Shown: in pieces, positions 20,555 to 28,843 of the stretch
Layout: every line of letters starts with the position of its first letter
How positions within the stretch are numbered: position 1 is the first letter of the stretch
Assembly (NCBI GenBank): GCA_026003755.1
Contig: BPHV01000001.1
Location: forward strand, 1,338,393-1,402,392
Direction: 5' to 3'
Origin: Candidatus Roseilinea sp.
Lineage (GTDB): Bacteria; Chloroflexota; Anaerolineae; J036; Brachytrichaceae
Length of the DNA: 64,000 bases
Translations under genes and position numbers: made by a program
Notes under the pieces: model-generated
What the model was told of the DNA's origin: nothing
The model's database searches: none
Seen by the model: the letters and a program-made list of their open reading frames with translations, nothing else

Positions 20555-21021
20555 ATGATTAATACGCTCAGCAAACTCAAAGTGGTAATCGCAATATGCG
20601 GGGTAGGACTGGCCTTGACCCTGCCAGCGAGTGCTTCACAGTCACTGGGTTCGACCGTATCACCGAATACAATCAACGCAGACGCATTGTGCGGAGCCGG
20701 CTCTGGGGAAGCGATGTGACCCACCGGACCAGATGAACTGACCACGTTTGTACGCGCAGCTTACGCGATAGAGGCGCGTTGGATCGAAGCAACAGGGGCA
20801 GCACAATGTCAGGGGGGGGTGATCGCCGCAATCTATCCGCAGTATCCAGCTTCAGCAGCGTTGTCTCTGCCACATCGGATGTTTTCTGGCACGACACGAC
20901 GAACGGCTGGGTCTGGGTGCGCGCGAGCAGCGGCCTGGCGGCGCCGGATGAGTCCAGTTGGCTGCCCAAGTCCGACCAGGCGTTGTACCGCACAACCCAC
21001 CTGCGCATCTATCGGCCTTGA
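20555..21021 (+). pseudogene. Broken gene for a small secreted protein
   Basis: The ATG at 20555 has GAGG seven bases upstream and encodes a clear signal peptide (MINTLSKLK, a hydrophobic core, then LPASAS). The frame meets TGA at 20717-20719 after 54 residues. Protein-like sequence then goes on in the same frame to a run of eight Gs (20812-20819) and in the +1-shifted frame after it (SDVFWHDTTNGWVWVRASSG), ending at TGA 21019-21021. So at least one stop and one frame change interrupt what looks like a secreted protein of about 150 residues. The G8 run is a classic place for a sequencing or slippage error. The C-terminal part is Trp/Ser-rich and of unknown family. Confidence 0.5.
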
Positions 21022-21056
21022 CTGATCCGCCTGTGCATCCCAGACAGGCGGATCAG
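21022..21056 (+). terminator. Rho-independent-type hairpin after the broken secreted gene
   Basis: The 13-bp arms (21022-21034 and 21044-21056) are perfect, with a 9-base loop. The hairpin directly follows the TGA at 21021. No long T-run follows, so it may work in either direction or need Rho. Confidence 0.6.
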
Positions 21057-21100
21057 TCTGTCGCAGACATCACTTTACCAACCGACGCCTTGGATGGGCG

Positions 21101-21162
21101 GGCTAACGATCTGCCGTTCAGCCGCATGCGGAGCAGGTCGCCGGCCGAGCGGCAGGTTGAGC
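21101..21162 (-). other. attC-like integron recombination site (weaker of two)
   Basis: Read on the minus strand, the site starts with GCTCAAC (fits R'' RYYYAAC) and ends with GTTAGCC (one mismatch to R' GTTRRRY), 62 bp in all. Inner arms CTGCCG and CGGCAG pair, and the pairing extends imperfectly further in. It lies 66 bases past the stop of the HEPN-like gene and points the same way, as in a gene-attC cassette. The sequence just beyond R' (CTTGGATGGGCG on the plus strand) also flanks the site at 25528. No clear extrahelical base is seen here. Confidence 0.4.
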
Positions 21163-21227
21163 GGTACAGGCAAGCCCGGAATAACCACCGATCACCGGGC
21201 GTCACCCGCTCCCCGGACACTGTACCC

Positions 21228-21602
21228 CTACAGATTCGCGAGTTTGTCCGCAAGCTCAAACGCTTCTTTTGGGGTAATCTGGATCTCGCCCTCAAAATCG
21301 CGTACAACCAAGTTATTATCCCGAATCTCGTATGTCCCGTGGCACAAACCATTTTTCAGCCTTACGAGCCTGTCCCAATCATCATCCCCAGTTCTTTCAT
21401 CCAAAGACAAAGGGACAAGCAATGCAAAGTAAATCAACGCCGAAAATCCTTGACTATATAGCAGGCTTATAGGATTGAAACCAAGTTCTTCGACAAAGTG
21501 CCGAAGAGAAATATCGGGATTCGATTTCAGCTTTTCCTCCATTTTCACTAAGAGCATGCTTAGCGGCCGCACTATTTTCAGCGGCTCAATGTTTTTCTTC
21601 AT
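21228..21602 (-). CDS. Small HEPN-like protein (pEK499_p136-like)
   Basis: A 124-residue, Leu-rich, probably all-helical protein starting at ATG 21602, with GGAGG six bases upstream. Near the C-terminus R81-L-K-N84-G-L-C-H88 fits the R-X4-6-H active-site pattern of HEPN ribonuclease domains, followed by a hydrophilic beta-like tail (YEIRDNNLVVRDFEG). This resembles the pEK499_p136-type HEPN family, which is known mainly from plasmids and mobile islands. The gene stands alone, is lower in GC than the neighbours, and is followed by an attC-like site, so it could be an integron cassette. RNase activity is inference; no partner antitoxin gene is visible next to it. An IS copy begins 29 bases upstream and may have removed its promoter. 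Confidence 0.55.
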   Translation of the reverse strand: MKKNIEPLKIVRPLSMLLVKMEEKLKSNPDISLRHFVEELGFNPISLLYSQGFSALIYFALLVPLSLDERTGDDDWDRLVRLKNGLCHGTYEIRDNNLVVRDFEGEIQITPKEAFELADKLANL

Positions 21603-21630
21603 ATAGAACCTCCGATTTTAGGCGCGTATA

Positions 21631-22555
21631 TGCTCAGTTGAAAACCTTCAGACACAAGGACATGCTCAGCGATGAGCGTTGTAAACGACAGACTTGACAC
21701 GGCTTTCACGGTTTTGGCAGGCCGGCTTCACCGAGCGAACCGCATCACCAAATTTGCGTTTGATGACCGAGTTGACCGTTTCGTTCTTCCAACGCTGACC
21801 GAACAAGCCGTCCAGACGCGCATGCGACACCAACTCAGCCCGCGCCTGGCGTTCAGACTACCACCGCGCCGAATCGGTGGGATGATGTCACGTGGGCCGA
21901 TGGCGGCACTGTCAAAGCCGCTGTCGGCCAGTGCCACCCAAACTGGATGACCGCTTTTCTCACGTTTGCCATACCGCCCTGCGCGCCGCTTGAGCGTGGA
22001 CAAGTGCGGCGCGTCGTTACTCGGCCCGACGCCATGCGCCTCATCTGGCTGCTGACACCGACGGCATACGCGCCTTTCAACCAGCGTTTGAACGGCTTGC
22101 CGCGGCGGGTCTGAAAGTAGGCGCTGGCATTCGTCGGGCGAAAAGAGGGTCGAGTCGAGCCTGCTCGCGTCTTCCTGAACCAAACCGCCGTTATCCAGTG
22201 CCCTCAGCAGCGCCTCGTTCATCTTGTCCACTCGAAAGCGGTGATACATCCGGTTGAGCGTGCTGTAGTCCGGCACGGCGGTCAGCTCCAAGGCGTCGCG
22301 GAGTTCCTGGCTCATCAACAGCAACTCTTCAAAGTCGCGGTAGCTCATCTTAAAGTAGAAGCTCAGCAGCACGCACGTCGCCAACTGCGGCAGGGTGAAC
22401 TTCTTCGGGCTGAACCGATGGCTGTAGCGCAGGAACGCCGCCTGCGCCTGGGCGTAGATGATCCGCGCCGCTTTCACATGCCGACTCTCACGCAACCGTC
22501 TACCCTTGGTTTTGGCATTCATCGCTTCGCATTATGCGAGGTTTTCAACTGAGCA
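21631..22555 (-). mobile_element. IS5-like element, copy 1 (decayed)
   Basis: A 925-bp copy bounded by the inverted repeats TGCTCAGTTGAAAACCT (21631-21647) and its complement (22539-22555). It is closely similar to the intact 953-bp copy at 24216-25168 but in opposite orientation. The right edge cuts the 3' end of the DUF333 lipoprotein gene. No convincing target duplication is seen (flanks GCGTATA and ATTTGCC). Confidence 0.85.
21664..22522 (-). pseudogene. IS5-like DDE transposase, broken copy
   Basis: Reads from ATG 22522 as the same protein as the intact transposase at 24249-25133 for the first 100 or so residues (MNAKTKGRRLRESRHVKAAR onward). After the first catalytic Asp region (RLDST) small insertions and deletions shift the frame, and later blocks such as KREKSGHPVW and ADSGFDS remain recognisable. 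The frame is lost again before the catalytic Glu region. It cannot make an active enzyme, though its ends could still be mobilised by the intact copy. Confidence 0.8.
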
Positions 22556-22766
22556 ATTTGCCTTCATAAAAGTCCCGGGAACGACACTCGGTATTGTCTG
22601 GAAAGACGCAATAGCCAGCCCAAATGCCCTTCTCATCAGGGCGCGATCCATACCGTCCACCATATTGCTCACAATAACTAGTCGTGGGGTCGGCAGGGGC
22701 GCAAGCAGTGAAAACGGCTATGCCAATGATTAAGACAGCAAGAACGGGTACCTTCGTGTTGCCCAT
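22545..22766 (-). CDS. DUF333-like lipoprotein, 3' end cut by an IS
   Basis: A 73-residue frame starting at ATG 22766. It has a lipoprotein signal (hydrophobic core then FTACAP, Cys at about 22) followed by CEQYGGRYG, GYCVFPDNTEC and a final FYEG, the pattern of the small DUF333 family, which has conserved Cys pairs. The last residues (KLLS) are read from the IS end (boundary at 22555), so the normal C-terminal Cys has been lost. The gene lies just downstream of the larger lipoprotein gene on the same strand, likely one operon with it and the protease. The function of DUF333 proteins is unknown. Confidence 0.65.
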   Translation of the reverse strand: MGNTKVPVLAVLIIGIAVFTACAPADPTTSYCEQYGGRYGSRPDEKGIWAGYCVFPDNTECRSRDFYEGKLLS

Positions 22767-22833
22767 ATTGGTTGCTGATCGCTGTTAGGGTTTCACGCAC
22801 CGAATGAACTCGTCCAGGCTGATGGAGGCGTTG

Positions 22834-23442
22834 CTATCGTCGAACCATTTGCTCGATCGCGTCAATTAGCTCCGCCGGTGTAAACACCCGTTCTGAATTC
22901 GCAAACTTCAAGGGTTCCTTTGCGCCGTTGCTCACACGGACTATCTCGCCATCTATGATGAGGCGGCTCCAGGGACCATAGTAGAGGCCATAGGAACCAT
23001 CAGGGTTCTTGCTCAGCAGCAACAAATGACGGTCGCCGGGGAAGGACATGGGAAATTCAACCCGCGGACTGGTACTCAGTTGGCGCACTTCATTCGTTGG
23101 ATGTCCAGTGATGCGCAAAATGATAGGCTGACCCGCCGCAATCGAGCCGTCATCCTTCAATGGTCTTTCGACCTTGATGCCGAAGTCGGTGAAAGGAACT
23201 CCGGATACTGGCTTGTCCGGTTCACCCGCACGAAGAATTAACTGGCCGGTTGCATCGTAGCCACCATAATATCCCTGTTGTATGACCTCTCCCACTTCGC
23301 CAACCGCGATGATATCCGCTTTGCTCACGAGTTCTGACAAATCCTTTGGCGGTGTGACAAGCATGGCGGTAGAACCGAAGGGTGCTCTGGCACACGCTTG
23401 AACGAGCAACAAAGCAAGGATTGTAAGCGCCTTGATGTTCAT
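22834..23442 (-). CDS. Lipoprotein of unknown function
   Basis: Starting at ATG 23442 it encodes a type II signal (MNIKALTILALLLVQACARA, Cys at about 17) and an exported domain of about 185 residues with mixed beta-like sequence (LSELVSKADIIAVGEV, HLLLLSKNPDGSYGLYYG). It resembles exported domains found near secreted proteases, but I cannot name the family. A TTG in-frame start at 23505 overlaps the protease stop; the ATG is preferred because it begins the signal peptide. The current stop is at 22834, but another frame continues in a protein-like way (DDSNASISLDEFIRCVKP) to a stop at 22785-22787. The true C-terminus may therefore be about 15 residues longer, with a one-base error near 22850. 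Confidence 0.6.
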   Translation of the reverse strand: MNIKALTILALLLVQACARAPFGSTAMLVTPPKDLSELVSKADIIAVGEVGEVIQQGYYGGYDATGQLILRAGEPDKPVSGVPFTDFGIKVERPLKDDGSIAAGQPIILRITGHPTNEVRQLSTSPRVEFPMSFPGDRHLLLLSKNPDGSYGLYYGPWSRLIIDGEIVRVSNGAKEPLKFANSERVFTPAELIDAIEQMVRR

Positions 23443-23501
23443 GGCTTTTCTCTGGCTCATCGTAGCCGTGTTTGCCCTACCTGCGCTTGCACTGTTGAAA
23501 T

Positions 23502-24161
23502 TCAATAGTACAGGTTGATAAACCCGATTTCATCGGACTGAAGCACGGATGGAAGGTTGCCACAATTGGGTGTCTTCATGACGGTGTAAACCGAGCAACT
23601 CTCATGTGCAAGGCCGAAGACATGACCCATCTCGTGTCGGGCAAGGTAATTACCCTCTGGCAGCACGTAGTAGGTATTGAAATACAGGTCGCCTCTTACG
23701 GCTCTTCTATCATAGCCATTACAGTTGCCAAAGATAGGAAAGAGGCTGGGCCACCATACACAAGAGTAGTATTGACCGTTGATATATGAAAACGGCACAG
23801 CACCTCCGGCCCAACCTGTTGCTCCATAATTGCCTGTTAATGCGGCAATCAGTCCCCCTGAGCCTTGTGTGAGATCTGTGCTTGAGTCATAGTTGTTTGC
23901 TGCACTCACCATATAGGGCCACATAGAACCCGCACCATAGTTAGCAATGTAGAACGACGAATATGCCCACAGCCAACCCTGGTATTGCCACGCTCTTGCC
24001 CTACTAGCGATACCTGTAGCTGCGAAGACGATTATCAGCACAACGGCAATTGAGAGATTACGAGCGCTTAACGCCGATGCGCTCTGGCTTTCTATAGCAG
24101 CCAGGGTCGTCACGCCAATGGCTTGGGAAGGAGATCGCTGAGAAGAAACAGAGCTGTTCAC
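23502..24161 (-). CDS. Membrane-anchored or secreted metzincin-type zinc protease
   Basis: 219 residues from GTG 24161, which has GAGG six bases upstream. A hydrophobic segment at about 36-52 serves as signal anchor or signal peptide. H176-E177-M-G-H180-V-F-G-L-A-H186-E is the HExxHxxGxxH zinc motif of metzincins, followed by a Met-turn-like VMKT at 194-197. The catalytic domain is short, like snapalysin or bacterial matrixin-like enzymes. It acts outside the membrane, probably degrading proteins. It is first in a three-gene minus-strand set with two lipoproteins. The IS copy starting at 24216 sits only 55 bases upstream, so the native promoter may have been replaced. The extracellular part has few charged residues and many Tyr, Trp and Gly. 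Confidence 0.75.
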   Translation of the reverse strand: MNSSVSSQRSPSQAIGVTTLAAIESQSASALSARNLSIAVVLIIVFAATGIASRARAWQYQGWLWAYSSFYIANYGAGSMWPYMVSAANNYDSSTDLTQGSGGLIAALTGNYGATGWAGGAVPFSYINGQYYSCVWWPSLFPIFGNCNGYDRRAVRGDLYFNTYYVLPEGNYLARHEMGHVFGLAHESCSVYTVMKTPNCGNLPSVLQSDEIGFINLYY

Positions 24162-24215
24162 GTGTTACCTCGCTGGATAACGATTTCCATTTACCTCTCT
24201 TGATTGAGAGTGATT

Positions 24216-25168
24216 TGCTCAGTTGAAAACCTCGGATAATGCGAAGCGATGAATGCCAAAACCAAAGGTAGACAGTTGCGTGAGCGTCGGCATGTGAAAG
24301 TGGCGCGGATCATCTACGCCCAGGCGCAGGCGGCGTTCCCGCGCTACAGCCATCGGTTCAGCCCGAAGAAGTTCACCCTGCCGCAGTTGGCGACGTGCGT
24401 GCTGCTGAGCTTCTACTTCAAGATGAGCTACCGCGACTTTGAAGAGTTGCTGTTGATGAGCCAGGAACTCCGCGACGCCTTGGAGCTGACCGCCGTGCCG
24501 GACTACAGCACGCTCAACCGGATGTATCACCGCTTTCGAGCCAGTCACTTGGACAAGATGAACGAGGCGCTGCTGAGCACCCTGGATAACGGCGGTTTGG
24601 TTCAGGAAGACGCGATCAGGCTCGACTCGACCGGGTTTCGCCCGACGAATGCCAGCGCCTACTTTCAGACCCGCCGCGGCAAGCGGTTCAAACGCTGGTT
24701 GAAAGGCGCGTATGCCGTCGGTGTCAGCAGCCAGATGATCCTGGCCGTGGTGCATGGCGTCGGGCCGAGCAACGACGCGCCGCACTTGTCCACGCTCAAG
24801 CGGCGCGCAGGGCGGTATGGCAAACGTGAGAAAAGCGGTCATCCAGTTTGGGTGACACTGGCTGACAGCGGCTTTGACAGTGCCGCCATCGGCCCACGTG
24901 ACATCATCCCACCGATTCGGCGCGGTGGTAGTCTGAAGGCACCGGAACGCCAGGCGCGGGCTGAGTTGGTGTCGCATGCGCGTCTGGACGGCTTGTTCGG
25001 TCAGCGTTGGAAGAACGAAACGGTCAACTCGGTCATCAAACGCAAATTTGGTGATGCGGTTCGCTCGGTGAAGCCGGCCTGCCAAAACCGTGAAAGCCGT
25101 GTCAAGTCTGTCGTTTACAACGCTCATCGCTGAGCATGTCCTTGTGTCTGAAGGTTTTCAACTGAGCA
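24216..25168 (+). mobile_element. IS5-like insertion sequence, copy 2 (intact)
   Basis: 953 bp bounded by 17-bp perfect inverted repeats, TGCTCAGTTGAAAACCT at 24216-24232 and its complement at 25152-25168. The match continues three bases outward (ATT/AAT). It carries one full-length transposase gene. With the inverted copy at 21631-22555 it brackets about 1.66 kb of cargo, resembling a composite transposon. Confidence 0.9.
24249..25133 (+). CDS. IS5-like family DDE transposase (intact)
   Basis: 294 residues. The N-terminal helical region contains FKMSYRDFEELLLMS and PDYSTLNRMYHRF. The catalytic triad is visible as D in RLDSTGF, D in LADSGFDS, and E in QRWKNETVNSVIKRKFGD, with the IIPPIRRGG stretch typical of DDE transposases of the IS4/IS5 superfamily (DDE_Tnp_1). 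It catalyses cut-and-paste movement of its own element and could act on the two decayed copies with the same ends. The frame ends five codons after VKSVVYNAHR-like sequence, 20 bases before the right inverted repeat. Exact IS subgroup is not certain. Confidence 0.85.
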   Translation: MNAKTKGRQLRERRHVKVARIIYAQAQAAFPRYSHRFSPKKFTLPQLATCVLLSFYFKMSYRDFEELLLMSQELRDALELTAVPDYSTLNRMYHRFRASHLDKMNEALLSTLDNGGLVQEDAIRLDSTGFRPTNASAYFQTRRGKRFKRWLKGAYAVGVSSQMILAVVHGVGPSNDAPHLSTLKRRAGRYGKREKSGHPVWVTLADSGFDSAAIGPRDIIPPIRRGGSLKAPERQARAELVSHARLDGLFGQRWKNETVNSVIKRKFGDAVRSVKPACQNRESRVKSVVYNAHR

Positions 25169-25183
25169 AATTAGAGACATGGT

Positions 25184-25492
25184 ATGACCAGCATCCGGAC
25201 GCCACGTTCGCTGAGACGAAGCCCTGCGACAGGCGCTGATGGGCCGCAGGTTGGAGATGCCAGCGCCGAGCGGATGCGTTATACAGAGTTCCGTGCGCAA
25301 GGGCTGCCGACTGGCAGCGGCGTGGTGGAGCGCGGCTGCAAGACGGTGATACAGCGACGTTTGTGTCGGGGCTGGGAACGGCGGCATGCTGCGGCCATGC
25401 TCGCCGCCTTGTGTGAACTGCACAGCAATCGGCTAGACGCCGCAATCCGTCAGTGCCGCCGTCTGCGCTACACCCAAGTTGAACTATGGTGA
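25184..25492 (+). pseudogene. Transposase C-terminal remnant (ISKra4-like)
   Basis: A 102-codon frame whose middle reads MRYTEFRAQGLPTGSGVVER followed by GCKTVIQRRL. This resembles the C-terminal block found in ISKra4-type transposases, where a GSG.VE.GCK motif carries the last catalytic residue. Nothing upstream supplies the N-terminal domains; IS copy 2 ends only 15 bases before it and probably replaced them. It is non-functional. Family assignment is tentative. Confidence 0.45.
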
Positions 25493-25527
25493 GCAGTTAC
25501 CATCGAACGACTACTTGGATGGGCGCC

Positions 25528-25591
25528 GGCTAACGCTCAGGATAACCTGCGAGCCGCGAAGCGGACCGTCCGGTTCATCCTGGAGTTAGAC
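25528..25591 (-). other. attC-like integron recombination site (stronger of two)
   Basis: Read on the minus strand: R'' GTCTAAC (perfect RYYYAAC), L'' CAGGATGAACC, a central variable part with its own CCGC-TTC-GCGG hairpin, L' GGTTATCCTG, and R' GTTAGCC (one mismatch to GTTRRRY). L'' pairs with L' except for one bulged G, and the extra base sits in the L'' arm, as in genuine attC sites. The length is 64 bp, close to the 62 bp of the site at 21101. The DUF499 stop codon (25575-25577) lies inside it, so the gene runs into the site in the correct gene-then-attC order. No integrase gene is present in the window. Confidence 0.55.
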
Positions 25592-28454
25592 CCTTCTTCT
25601 CCGGATCAGCGCTTGCGGCAACTTCGAACGTAAGTCCCAACTGCCGCGCGGCCTCCTGCATCGCCTTGAGCGCCGGATCGTTCTCGCTCAGCGGCCGGTC
25701 CTCAGGCAGCACCATCTCGAACTGCACGCCGAGGCCCAGCTTCTTGAGGTTCATGCGCGCGGCGGGCTCGACGAAGCAGCGGAAAAGCTCGCCCCAGTCT
25801 CTCGACGGGAACCTCCCCGCGGACGACGAACCGGCGAACCGTCGCCCTTGGCCCGGGCTTTGGTCCGGTGGTCGTTCCCCGAGCCTTCCCCGGCGGTCGT
25901 GACTGCCGCCCGCCGCCACCTGTTCCGCTCACTCCGCCCCGGCTCCAACGGTCTCCGTCGCCCCCGGAGCCTGCGCCGGCTCCGGCGTGAACGGCGGGAT
26001 GATCCACACGCCGTCCTCGCTCGGGGTCCAGCGACACCGCCTGCTTGCAATACCGCGCCTGAAGCGAAGCGAGGCTCGCGCCACGCCCGATGCCCACCAA
26101 GCCATCCGCGCAGGCCTGGGCGAGCCCCGCCGTCACCGCCTCCTTCGGTCGCGATCATCGGCTTGTCCGTGAAGCGGAGGAAAGCCTCGACGGCATCCTT
26201 CAGGCGCAGCCCCCCTTCCTTCGGGATGAGGCCCGTGTTCTCGAGCGTCACCGAGCCAACGCGACGGAGGATCCACTCCTCGTCCTCGACGAGCGTGGTC
26301 CACACGTACTCGAGGTGTTCCTGGAAGGGCGGCGCGCATCCGGAAGCTGACGCACGCTCGACCTCCTGCCGCGTCACCCGAAGGGCAACGGTGTAGGCGG
26401 GGCCCAGCGCCTCCAGCGCAGCCTTGCGCGCCGCCTCCAGGCGCTTCTCGAGATCTTCCGCTGCTCGTCGTCGAGCTGATCCCCGTAGTCCCGGCGCACG
26501 GCCTCCAGTGCGGCCCGCTCCCGGTACGCCTGGCGCAGCTTGCTCAACGCCCCGAGCGGTTGCCGCCAGGAAACACCAGCGTGTTGCGGTAGAGCCGATC
26601 CTTTCCGCCGCACCGCGTGCTGATCGCCTTCACGCGCTCCTGGATGCGTCCTTCGCCCCACCGTTCTCGTCCCACGCGAGTGATGGGGGAAGGATGAGCA
26701 GGGTGAGCGACTTCTGCTCGGGCAAGTCCTCGGCGGGGTTGACGATCACCCGCCAGGTCGCGCCGGACAGCGAGCCTTTCTGCGATTCCGCGCGGAGATC
26801 CTCGAGGATCTCTTCGTCGAAGTTCTCTTTCGCCATCTGCTGGCGGTACTGGATGACCAGCTTGTTGAGCGTGGGCTTCGTGCCGAACCAGTAGCGCTTG
26901 CCCGAGGCTCCCGGCCGTCGCCGTGTGGAGGTAGAAGCAGCGGTTCTCCAGCTCCAGCAGGGCTCCGTCGGTGTAGTTCCAGTTCACGCCCTGTTTCGCA
27001 GCAGGCCAGCTTTCAGGTCCTTCGAGCTGAACCCGCTCCGGCCGCCCTGGCCGCCGAACGAGCCGAGCAGGATGGCGGCCGCCAGCCCCTGGCCGATGGC
27101 CTCGCTCCGGTAGTCACCGCCGCGTTCCTCGTCGAAGAGGCCGGCGTTGGATCGCTCACCGACGACATCGGCTGCCGCCACCGACTGGTACGCGGGCCCC
27201 CAGAGTCGCGTCAGCGCCGCCTGCAGGGCTTCCACCGACCAGCGAATATGGCACGGCTGGATCAGGTGCTGGGTCTCGGTATTTCCCTGCCGGCGTTTCC
27301 ACAGATCGCCGACGATGCTCGCGAGCAGCCGCAGACACCCCGCGTCCGCTGGAAATCCGGGTGGCTCCCCCAGCGGGTGTAGAGAGCGTCGATGAGCAGC
27401 GGATGGAACGGGTAGGCGCGCTCGATCAACTCGCGATAGGTGCCCTTCGTGGCTTCGGAAGGGACTTCGCCTGCGTGGGCTGCGTACATGCCCTGATAGA
27501 CCTGCGCGACCTTCCTGGGGATAGTCCGGTCGGGCGGCTGCCGCCGCACACCTCACGACTCAAAAAGCCGCGCCCGGACAACTTCGTAGATCTCCTCGTC
27601 CGCCACGGGCTTGACGTCGGCCCCCAGACGCTGGAAGCGCTTTTCCAGACGTGACGAACGCCTCCTGCCCCTTCTCGCTCTGCGCCACCTCGTACTTGCT
27701 CGCCGGCAAGCGTGGCGACCACGACCGCGCCCGGCACCTGCTGCACCGACTCGGTCAACTGCTGGACATGAAGGAGACGGTCTGATCCGCCAGGCTCGTG
27801 TCGCCGACCGGCACGGCCGCCGCCCCACACAGTAATCCGCCAGCTCGTCGAGCAGGATCAGGCATGGGGCGGCCTCACGAAGCACTTCTACAAAAATCCC
27901 CTGCGGCACGCGCTGGCTCTCGTCGTTGGCCCGCACGCGTTCGTAAAGTGCCTTCCCGCCGAGCTGGTACGCCAGCTCGCCCCACAGCGTGCGCAGACGG
28001 ACGCCATCTTCGACCTGACGGCCTTGCGTCGCGTCGCAGGTCTGGTTGGTGAAGACGGCGACGCCTTTCACCTTCTCCGGCAGTTGCCCGCCGATGGCCT
28101 TCCGAAGCCCCTCCGCGTGAGGCGACCCCTTCAACCGGTCCGCGTGCTTCGCCAGGTGCCACAGGGCAACGAGCGTGTGCGTCTTGCCGCCGCCGAAGGC
28201 CGTCTGCAGACTGATGATCCGGTCGCCCGATTCGCCCCGCCAGACAACGCCCCCGCGACCCGGCGCAGCACCGTGGACAGCCCGGTCGTGAGGTACGTCT
28301 TGCGGAAGAACTCCTCGGGGTCGAGGTAGACCTCAGGGGCCGTCCCTTGGACGACCGCCCAGAGGTTCGCAGCGAATACCGCCTCGGCGAGGCGTCCCTC
28401 GCGGATGTCCTCGTGAGGGGTCGCGATGGCGTACCAGGGTTTGAGTTCTGTCAC
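25575..28454 (-). pseudogene. DUF499-family AAA ATPase (frame-broken)
   Basis: Starts at GTG 28454, overlapping the HEPN stop (GTGA). The first 85 residues (MTELKPWYAIATPHEDIREG onward) and later blocks match DUF499 ATPases (COG1483): Walker A in [10 protein letters not shown] near 28180, Walker B in [10 protein letters not shown] near 27855, and C-terminal helical sequence ending at TGA 25575. Total length (2880 bases) equals that of a normal family member of about 960 residues, but the frame changes roughly eight to twelve times, several at C or G runs (28240, 27825). Either the gene is decaying or this stretch is poorly sequenced; net length divisible by three slightly favours errors. In the family's usual neighbourhoods it accompanies a DUF1156 methylase. 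Likely an ATP-driven component of a defence complex, related in type to the BREX/Pgl ATPases (inference). Confidence 0.7.
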
Positions 28455-28843
28455 GGTTGATTACCTCCCTTCTCCGAAAGCCAGGCCTCGGCGGCCTCGA
28501 TGAACTCCTGCGCCCACGCGCAAACCGCTTCGGCATCGGCGTTCGACACGTGCGCTTCGATCCCGTAGTCGCCCACGTTGCGATAGTTCTGTGCCGCGAT
28601 CAACCAGCGATGAAACTTGGGATCGAGCTTGCCCGGCTTCGCATACTCTCGACCAAACGCAGCGATCGCAGCGGCATGCTTTCGATACGATTGGCCCAGG
28701 GCGCCGAGGAGGACTGCTGCCACATAGAACATGGCGTAGTAGGCGCGAGACGCGGCAAAATCCGCGTAGCCGTTCCTCAGTGGGCTTCGCGCCGCAGCAA
28801 GGCTGTCCCTGGCCTTTTGCAACAAGGCTGCGGTCTCGCTCAT
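28451..28843 (-). CDS. HEPN-domain protein of an MNT-HEPN pair
   Basis: 130 residues, all-helical, starting at ATG 28843, which overlaps the stop of the nucleotidyltransferase gene (ATGA). It contains R88-N-V-G-D-Y93, the R-X4-Y form of the HEPN active-site motif, followed by GIEAHVS, plus the usual N-terminal ALL.KA..SL...R and ASRAYYAMFYVA blocks. HEPN members of such pairs are RNases or RNA-binding proteins held in check by their MNT partner, in known cases by AMP or poly-AMP addition. It ends by overlapping the DUF499 start (GTGA), so it is part of the operon and not a stand-alone pair. Intact. Whether it acts as a toxin or only as an effector of the defence operon cannot be told. Confidence 0.85.
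   Translation of the reverse strand: MSETAALLQKARDSLAAARSPLRNGYADFAASRAYYAMFYVAAVLLGALGQSYRKHAAAIAAFGREYAKPGKLDPKFHRWLIAAQNYRNVGDYGIEAHVSNADAEAVCAWAQEFIEAAEAWLSEKGGNQP

Noticed and set aside
24216-25168. Target-site duplication for IS copy 2
   Set aside because: The flanking ATT and AAT are inverted, not direct, and no longer duplication is present.
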